A program made the position numbers and the translations under genes. Of a DNA stretch of 11,088 nucleotides, positions 6,639 to 11,088 are shown in pieces. The stretch is from Pseudomonadota bacterium (GTDB lineage Bacteria > Pseudomonadota > Gammaproteobacteria > UBA11654): NCBI GenBank assembly GCA_029979325.1, contig JAPOHS010000035.1, positions 1-11,088 on the forward strand. Direction: 5' to 3'. Numbering within the stretch: the first letter of the stretch is position 1; each line of letters starts with the position of its first letter. The notes under the pieces are model-generated. The model was given only the letters and a program-made list of their open reading frames with translations, did no database searches and was not told the origin of the DNA.

Positions 6639-9611
6639 TTAGAAATTACTTCTAAAACCAAGTTTAAAGATAGGGCCATGATCTTGAGATAAGAAGAGCA
6701 TCTCTTTATGTCTGGCATATAATCTTGTTGGCTCATCAGTGATATTCATTGCATCAAAGAATAAAGTGGTGCTGTCATTCATTCGATACTGATAAGTGAA
6801 GTCAACCTGATTCCTTTCTTCAACATATAGAGGTTGATCATAATTTCCGAAACCAGCAATTGTTTCGCCTCTTCTGTTGATGGCAATTCTTGCAGTGTGA
6901 ACATCGTCCTCATAGAAAAATGATAGATTACCAGCATCACCCAAGCCTGGAAGAATAAACTGCTCTCCGATTGCATTGCGATCAACTTTCACATCTCCAC
7001 CACTGATGAATGTCGCATTGAATTGCATTCCATATGGCGTACCTTCAAAGAAATGCTGTAAGGCTACTTCATAACCATTCACGCTTCCTTTTTCTTTATT
7101 ATAAGGACCTGTGATGTTGAATGATGCCAATGGATCACCTGGTTGACCATCGATATAGCCAGGCTCACATCTCCACCAACCATCATAATCACATTGCCCA
7201 TATGGGAAGCCGTTTGAAACATCTGTACCTCTTGTCATTGCCAATGCGACCCAACCCATGTGATGAAACTGGTTCATCCAACCTTGTGCCCATAATGCTT
7301 GTTGAGATACACAATGGTTTGATCCCCATTCTCCTGGAAATCCAGTATCAGGGCGTCCTGCTTCAACCCATTCTGTTACACACTGAATAGCATATTGGCC
7401 TATGTCAGACTGAGTAGGATCAGTCAAGCCAGCAATGTTTCCTTGTGTTTGACGGGTTCCAATAAAGTCCTTGATCTCTTTTCTGAAAATATTGATTGCG
7501 AAGTAACTGCCCTCTGCATAGTAATTTTCAAAACTGAAATCAATATTGGTTGACAACAATGGGTCCAAATCTGGATTACCACCAAATGCTGTCGCCTGAA
7601 GGAATGCTGTATTACCAAACGTATATAGCGATTTTAGATCCTGTAGGCTTGGTCTGGCCATCGATTGTCCTACAGAGAATCGGGCTACTCTATTTTCATC
7701 CAATCCAAGCGCCATAGAAATGCTTGGAAGGATTACATCGTGCTTTCCGCTTCTGGGTATATCACCTGATTCTCCAGTCACTACTTGAAGACCATTAATC
7801 ATATCCCATCTAAGGACTTCAGGAGATCCATAAATACTTGTAGACACTGTTTCAGCATCCTCATATCTCAAACCCACAATGACATTCAGAGGCATAGCAT
7901 TGATTTCGCTCTCAATGTTCAATTGTATAAATGCGGTATTGAGTTCTTCAGTCACAGTTTCTCTGGTGTCAACATCTCCAGCATTAAATGTTCCGGCATT
8001 TGCTATGAAAGCCGCTACAGCAGCATCTGTGTTAATTTGGAAGTAATAGTCTGTTCCAAAATTGGTGTTGAATGAGTCCATGAAACCTGACATAGAAGTT
8101 CTGGTAAAAATAGAATCATCAAATTCAGCTGCAGTTGGATTGATTGCTGCGTATGTATTTTCATTTCTTGTATCTGTGAATACGTTATCCAAGCTAGACA
8201 AACCAAAATCAACTGACTTGAATACTGAAAAATTCGGATTGACCCACGACCCAGTGATTCTGAATTGCTCGATTTCATTTTCCTTTTCAGCATCTCTGAA
8301 CAATAAGTTTGTTGCCAAATAGTTCGCAGCTGTGAATTCGGTATCATATGCAAAAGTAGCAATGCCATTGGCTCCACCATTTGTATGGGTTACTGTGCCT
8401 TGAATATCGGTAGTAAAGCCCATTTCATTTGGCAACTCCGTTCCACTCCTTTCAGCAGATGAATCATGATAATCAAATGCCAGCATGAGCGAGTCACTAA
8501 CCTCCCACTCAATATTCATTCCGACAGACATATTGTCACCATCTGTGTCTCCCCAAATCAATTGGTGATCATATGCACGGTTTGCGACGACTACATCGGT
8601 GTAGACACCTCTTTCATTAATGGTTGCAGATTGAGTATCCCAACCCCCTAACCATGAACCAAACATTTGTCCCACTGAACTGAATTCAACTCCAGAGTAA
8701 GTCACATCAAATGTTGAGGTGACGGTATCACTCAATTTGAATTGGAGCGTTGCCTGAGCATTCTTTCTTGTTCGATCATTGTCTTTGATCTGATAGGCAG
8801 TTGGTTCTTGATAGAAATTTAAACCATCTGATCTTTGATTGTTATCGGTTATACCAGGAAGGTCTGGAGTAACCCTAAAGTAGCCTTCGGACTCTGCCAT
8901 CAACTGAGGAACAAGCCAATTACTCTCTCTTGTGCCCTCTTCTCTATTCTCTCTTTCTTGATATGAACCTGAAAATGAGAAGCCCCAATTTCCTTTGTTC
9001 GTAGCATATAGCGCAGACATTTCAATTGGGTTTCCAGAATCTACAGCAGTTGTATCATTGACATAACCAACACTGATTGATCTGCTGGTTCCATTGACTC
9101 TTAGTGGTTTGGTCGTAACCATATTTATGGTTGAACCAATACCGCCAGATGGGAGAGTATTGTTGGTTGCCTTAAAGACTTCTACAGCCGCAATACCAGG
9201 TGATGCAATGTCACCAAAGTTAAAGGATCGTCCACCACCCCACTGTCCAGGGACAGTAGGCATTTGACGCCCATTGAGGGTAACTAAGTTAAATTCCGGT
9301 CCAAAACCTCTGACCGCGACTCTTTCACCTTCAACGTTACTCCTATCGATACCAATACCAACAACTCTTGCAAGTGATTCAGCCAAATTTCCATCAGGAA
9401 ATTTACCAAAATCTTCTGCGGTGATTGCTTCCATTACACCAACGTTGCTTCTTTTTATATCGATGGCATTGATCAAACTTGATTTGATACCCGTTACAGT
9501 TACTTCCTCAAGATAAGTTTCGGAGTCATTTGCTGTCTCCTGCTGCTGTTCTTGAGCAATTAGAGAGCTCATTGGTAGCATGCAAAGAGCTAAAGTTATT
9601 ATTTTTTTCAT
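6639..9611 (-). CDS. TonB-dependent receptor, probable beta-glucan oligosaccharide importer
   Basis: A full-length, 990-aa outer-membrane receptor. It has a signal peptide (M-K-K-I-I-T-L-A-L-C..., cleavage after L-I-A at about residue 19), a TonB box L-E-E-V-T-V-T-G (34-41), a plug domain at about 45-165 with V-R-G-F-G-P-E-F-N-L-V-T-L-N-G-R, and a barrel ending in F-R-S-N-F. The style, including Q-S-M-A-R-P-S-L (649-656), is that of the Xanthomonas/Caulobacter-type receptors (TIGR01782) that often take up plant or algal glycans. All four cysteines of the mature protein (744, 767, 807, 815) and seven tryptophans fall in one predicted extracellular insertion at 744-815, a likely disulfide-braced sugar-binding loop. 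It is the first gene of the operon, with a perfect AGGAGG 5 nt before the ATG and a palindromic operator upstream. The substrate is inferred from the GH3, symporter and glucokinase genes downstream. Confidence 0.93.
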   Translation of the reverse strand: MKKIITLALCMLPMSSLIAQEQQQETANDSETYLEEVTVTGIKSSLINAIDIKRSNVGVMEAITAEDFGKFPDGNLAESLARVVGIGIDRSNVEGERVAVRGFGPEFNLVTLNGRQMPTVPGQWGGGRSFNFGDIASPGIAAVEVFKATNNTLPSGGIGSTINMVTTKPLRVNGTSRSISVGYVNDTTAVDSGNPIEMSALYATNKGNWGFSFSGSYQERENREEGTRESNWLVPQLMAESEGYFRVTPDLPGITDNNQRSDGLNFYQEPTAYQIKDNDRTRKNAQATLQFKLSDTVTSTFDVTYSGVEFSSVGQMFGSWLGGWDTQSATINERGVYTDVVVANRAYDHQLIWGDTDGDNMSVGMNIEWEVSDSLMLAFDYHDSSAERSGTELPNEMGFTTDIQGTVTHTNGGANGIATFAYDTEFTAANYLATNLLFRDAEKENEIEQFRITGSWVNPNFSVFKSVDFGLSSLDNVFTDTRNENTYAAINPTAAEFDDSIFTRTSMSGFMDSFNTNFGTDYYFQINTDAAVAAFIANAGTFNAGDVDTRETVTEELNTAFIQLNIESEINAMPLNVIVGLRYEDAETVSTSIYGSPEVLRWDMINGLQVVTGESGDIPRSGKHDVILPSISMALGLDENRVARFSVGQSMARPSLQDLKSLYTFGNTAFLQATAFGGNPDLDPLLSTNIDFSFENYYAEGSYFAINIFRKEIKDFIGTRQTQGNIAGLTDPTQSDIGQYAIQCVTEWVEAGRPDTGFPGEWGSNHCVSQQALWAQGWMNQFHHMGWVALAMTRGTDVSNGFPYGQCDYDGWWRCEPGYIDGQPGDPLASFNITGPYNKEKGSVNGYEVALQHFFEGTPYGMQFNATFISGGDVKVDRNAIGEQFILPGLGDAGNLSFFYEDDVHTARIAINRRGETIAGFGNYDQPLYVEERNQVDFTYQYRMNDSTTLFFDAMNITDEPTRLYARHKEMLFLSQDHGPIFKLGFRSNF

Positions 9612-9616
9612 TCCCC

Positions 9617-9622
9617 CCTCCT
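9617..9622 (-). promoter_or_regulatory. Strong Shine-Dalgarno of the TBDR gene
   Basis: AGGAGG on the minus strand, 5 nt before the ATG and embedded in a G-rich run (AGGAGGGGGGA). It fixes the start of the receptor and predicts high translation, as expected for an abundant outer-membrane protein. Confidence 0.85.
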
Positions 9623-9670
9623 GGGCTAAATAAAGACGAAAATGTCCTAGTTATAAAAAAAATTTCATAA

Positions 9671-9700
9671 TTTATATCACACTTAAAATAAATATGACAG
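9671..9700 (-). promoter_or_regulatory. Candidate promoter of the glucan operon
   Basis: On the minus strand, CTGTCA (9695-9700) as a -35-like box, an 18-nt spacer, then an extended -10 TGATATAAA (TATAAA at 9671-9676, TGA at 9677-9679). Transcription would start near 9664, leaving a leader of about 50 nt. The -35 element lies inside the palindrome, so a bound LacI protein would block RNA polymerase. This is a prediction by eye; the -35 matches sigma-70 only partly (4 of 6). Confidence 0.45.
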
Positions 9701-9717
9701 CGCTGTCATATTTATTT
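9686..9717. promoter_or_regulatory. 32-bp perfect palindrome, probable LacI-family operator
   Basis: The arms AAATAAATATGACAGC (9686-9701) and their exact reverse complement (9702-9717) meet with no spacer. The core TGACAGCGCTGTCA has the central C-G step and even symmetry of LacI/PurR-family operators, whose hinge leucine inserts at that step. It lies 15 nt after the stop of the adjacent LacI gene and 75 nt upstream of the TBDR start, so the neighbouring regulator is the likely ligand. The AT-rich outer arms extend the symmetry beyond what one dimer usually needs. Confidence 0.8.
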
Positions 9718-9732
9718 ATAAAAAATTATAAT

Positions 9733-10746
9733 CTAAATGTTTGAGATAGAATCTCGGATTATTAACTTCGATTGTGGTTTTTGATTCTCAAAAAAATCAA
9801 ATCCTTCCAATTGTGCAATCAGCTTTTTAGCAGCAAGTTCGCCCATTTTCTCGAGTGGCTGACGGATAGTACTTAAAGGTGGATTTAGCATTTGTGATAC
9901 TGGTGTATCATCAAAACCAGCAATTGAGAAATCCTTTGGAACTTCATAACCACTATCAATGATTACTTTCATCACCCCGCTTGCCATTTCGTCATTTGCA
10001 GCAAATATTGCGCTGGGCTTGTTCTTCATTTTCATAATCTCTCTTCCACAGTCCATTCCAGATTCAAAAGAGTTATAGCCCTGAAAGATATGATTATTAT
10101 TAACTTTAACCTTTGCATCTTTCATGGCATCAAGATAACCCTGTGTTCTTCTTTTCAATGCCTTATGTCCTGGATGACCTTTGATCAATGCAATTTTTTT
10201 ATGCCCTTTGGATATGATATGACCAACCATTTCTTTTGATGACTCATAATCATTGGTGATGATGGAGTCAGATCTAATCTTATCGCTTCCAGGTGAGATC
10301 AAAGTAAAAGGCATTCCAGTATTAGAAACCATTCTGAGTAATTCTTTTGAGTCAGACAAAGGCGGTGTCAAAATCATCCCCTTTAAACGTGTCTTTTCAA
10401 TCAAACCCTGCATCACAGATGTGAGATCTCTCTTTTCAAATTTACAGGGGTGTATGATCACTGCATACTCCATCTTATGACAGTAATTTAAAACACCATC
10501 CATGATTTGACTGATATAAACTGGGTTTGGGTTGTCATAGATCAGACCAATTATTCTGGTTCGACCACCGGCCAGACTCTGAGCAAAAACATTCGGCTTA
10601 TAGTCAAGGGAATCGATCGCCTCTCTGACTTTTTTAGCAGTATTTTCTCTCACGCCTTTTTCATTATTGATAACACGAGAGACCGTCTTTGTTGAGACGC
10701 CTGCCTTTTTGGCAACTTCTGCTATGGTGACATGCTTATCTTTCAA
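9733..10746 (-). CDS. LacI-family transcriptional regulator of the glucan operon
   Basis: A 337-aa cytoplasmic DNA-binding protein of standard LacI length. The N-terminal helix-turn-helix (V-T-I-A-E-V-A-K-K-A-G-V-S, recognition helix S-T-K-T-V-S-R-V-I-N at 18-27) is followed by a hinge helix N-V-F-A-Q-S-L58-A-G with the conserved minor-groove leucine. A periplasmic-binding-like sensor domain runs from about 64, with I-I-G-L-I-Y, I-F-A-A-N-D-E-M-A, F-S-I-A-G-F-D-D-T and P-L-S-T-I-R-Q-P. It ends in the usual L-I-I-R-D-S-I. The start is TTG (codon at 10744-10746): an in-frame TGA lies three codons before it, no ATG precedes the helix-turn-helix, and TGAGGT sits 7 nt upstream. It is transcribed toward the receptor gene and probably represses it through the 9686-9717 palindrome, with a glucose or gluco-oligosaccharide inducer. 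The effector is not readable from sequence. Confidence 0.93.
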   Translation of the reverse strand: MKDKHVTIAEVAKKAGVSTKTVSRVINNEKGVRENTAKKVREAIDSLDYKPNVFAQSLAGGRTRIIGLIYDNPNPVYISQIMDGVLNYCHKMEYAVIIHPCKFEKRDLTSVMQGLIEKTRLKGMILTPPLSDSKELLRMVSNTGMPFTLISPGSDKIRSDSIITNDYESSKEMVGHIISKGHKKIALIKGHPGHKALKRRTQGYLDAMKDAKVKVNNNHIFQGYNSFESGMDCGREIMKMKNKPSAIFAANDEMASGVMKVIIDSGYEVPKDFSIAGFDDTPVSQMLNPPLSTIRQPLEKMGELAAKKLIAQLEGFDFFENQKPQSKLIIRDSISNI

Positions 10747-10752
10747 AATTAA

Positions 10753-10758
10753 ACCTCA
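10753..10758 (-). promoter_or_regulatory. Shine-Dalgarno supporting the TTG start of the LacI gene
   Basis: TGAGGT on the minus strand, separated by 6 nt (TTAATT) from the TTG at 10744-10746. It decides the start, because no ATG or GTG is available in frame before the DNA-binding helices. The rest of the gap to the amt stop (10759-10850) shows no clear promoter or terminator to my eye, though a regulator promoter is expected there. Confidence 0.65.
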
Positions 10759-10850
10759 GTTATGATTTTGCTAAATAAATTAACACTAATCTAACCAAGG
10801 TGGAAATTTCACATGTTTTTGAGACCCAATAAAGAAGTAAGAGCTTTGTC

Positions 10851-11088
10851 CTACTCCATGTTATAACCTCTTTCTCCATGGCTTATTAAATCAAGACCTT
10901 GAGATTCTGTTTCATCATCAACCCTCAAGCCAGTGATCAAAGATATGAATTTAAGAATGATCCATGTGAATACTGCAGTCCATACAAAGATAAGCGCAAT
11001 CCCAATTAATTGAATGGAGAGCTGACTCAATGCACCTGATTCTGAAATTCCTGATGCGCCAGCTCCCAGAAAGCCCTCTGGATTTCCC
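10851..11088 (-). CDS. amt: Ammonium transporter, C-terminal end (start outside window)
   Basis: Only the last 78 codons are present, ending in TAG at 10851-10853; this is shorter than the other genes and must be read directly from the minus strand. It contains the last transmembrane helix (L-I-G-I-A-L-I-F-V-W-T-A-V-F-T-W-I-I-L-K-F) and the cytoplasmic tail G-L-R-V-D-D-E-T-E-S-Q-G-L-D-L-I-S-H-G-E-R-G-Y-N, split here by hyphens. That tail is the hallmark of AmtB proteins, which conduct ammonium and are gated through this tail by the PII protein GlnK. The tail looks intact, so PII control is likely. It is not obviously linked to the glucan operon; it lies 104 nt upstream of the regulator on the same strand. 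Confidence 0.93.
   Translation of the reverse strand, partial: GNPEGFLGAGASGISESGALSQLSIQLIGIALIFVWTAVFTWIILKFISLITGLRVDDETESQGLDLISHGERGYNME

Noticed and set aside
7121..7390. 89-codon plus-strand open frame opposite the TBDR gene
   Set aside because: It is a shadow of the receptor's Trp-rich loop on the other strand, with no ribosome-binding site and no recognisable protein. The other open frames antisense or out of frame to the large genes were dropped for the same reasons.
9555..9611. Lipobox at C10 of the 990-aa TBDR
   Set aside because: The residue before the Cys is Leu (A-L-C), not Gly, Ala or Ser, and the hydrophobic stretch before it is too short. A normal cleavage after L-I-A is better.

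Overview
The window looks like part of the chromosome of an AT-rich, heterotrophic, probably marine gammaproteobacterium. It has two large TonB-dependent outer-membrane receptors (TBDRs), an ExoP-type GH3 exo-beta-glucanase, a Na+/sugar symporter of the vSGLT type, an E. coli-type glucokinase, a LacI-family regulator and an AmtB ammonium transporter. The lineage is inferred from gene content and protein style only; no 16S or other marker gene is present.

Layout. Positions 1-975 (+) are the 3' end of a TBDR, closed by a strong hairpin terminator at about 994-1025. Everything from 1159 to the right edge is on the minus strand. In transcription order, right to left, it runs: the last 78 codons of an ammonium transporter (10851-11088), a LacI regulator with a TTG start (9733-10746), a regulatory gap with a perfect 32-bp palindrome and a plausible promoter (9612-9732), a 990-aa TBDR (6639-9611), a secreted GH3 glucanase (4132-6567), a Na+/sugar symporter (2552-4120), a glucokinase (1621-2568) and a ferritin-like protein (1159-1593). 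The last five genes are tightly packed, with gaps of 71, 11, -17 and 27 nt, and most likely form one operon.

How it works together (inference from families and order). The TBDR takes a beta-glucan oligosaccharide, laminarin- or cellodextrin-like, through the outer membrane. The periplasmic GH3 enzyme releases glucose from the non-reducing end, the symporter imports glucose with Na+, and glucokinase makes glucose-6-phosphate. The LacI protein probably represses the operon through the palindrome and is relieved by a sugar ligand. No endoglucanase (GH16, GH17, GH30) is in view, so the locus looks built for scavenging oligosaccharides or works with enzymes encoded elsewhere.

No wholly new system stands out. 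Points that merit attention are the ferritin-like gene at the end of a sugar operon, a glucokinase whose usual E-G-G-H motif reads E-L-G-N, a Trp-rich four-cysteine loop in the receptor, a perfect hairpin between the receptor and glucanase genes, and the unusually long perfect operator palindrome. No tRNA, rRNA, CRISPR array, transposase or attachment site was seen, and there is no gene-free stretch longer than about 300 bases.
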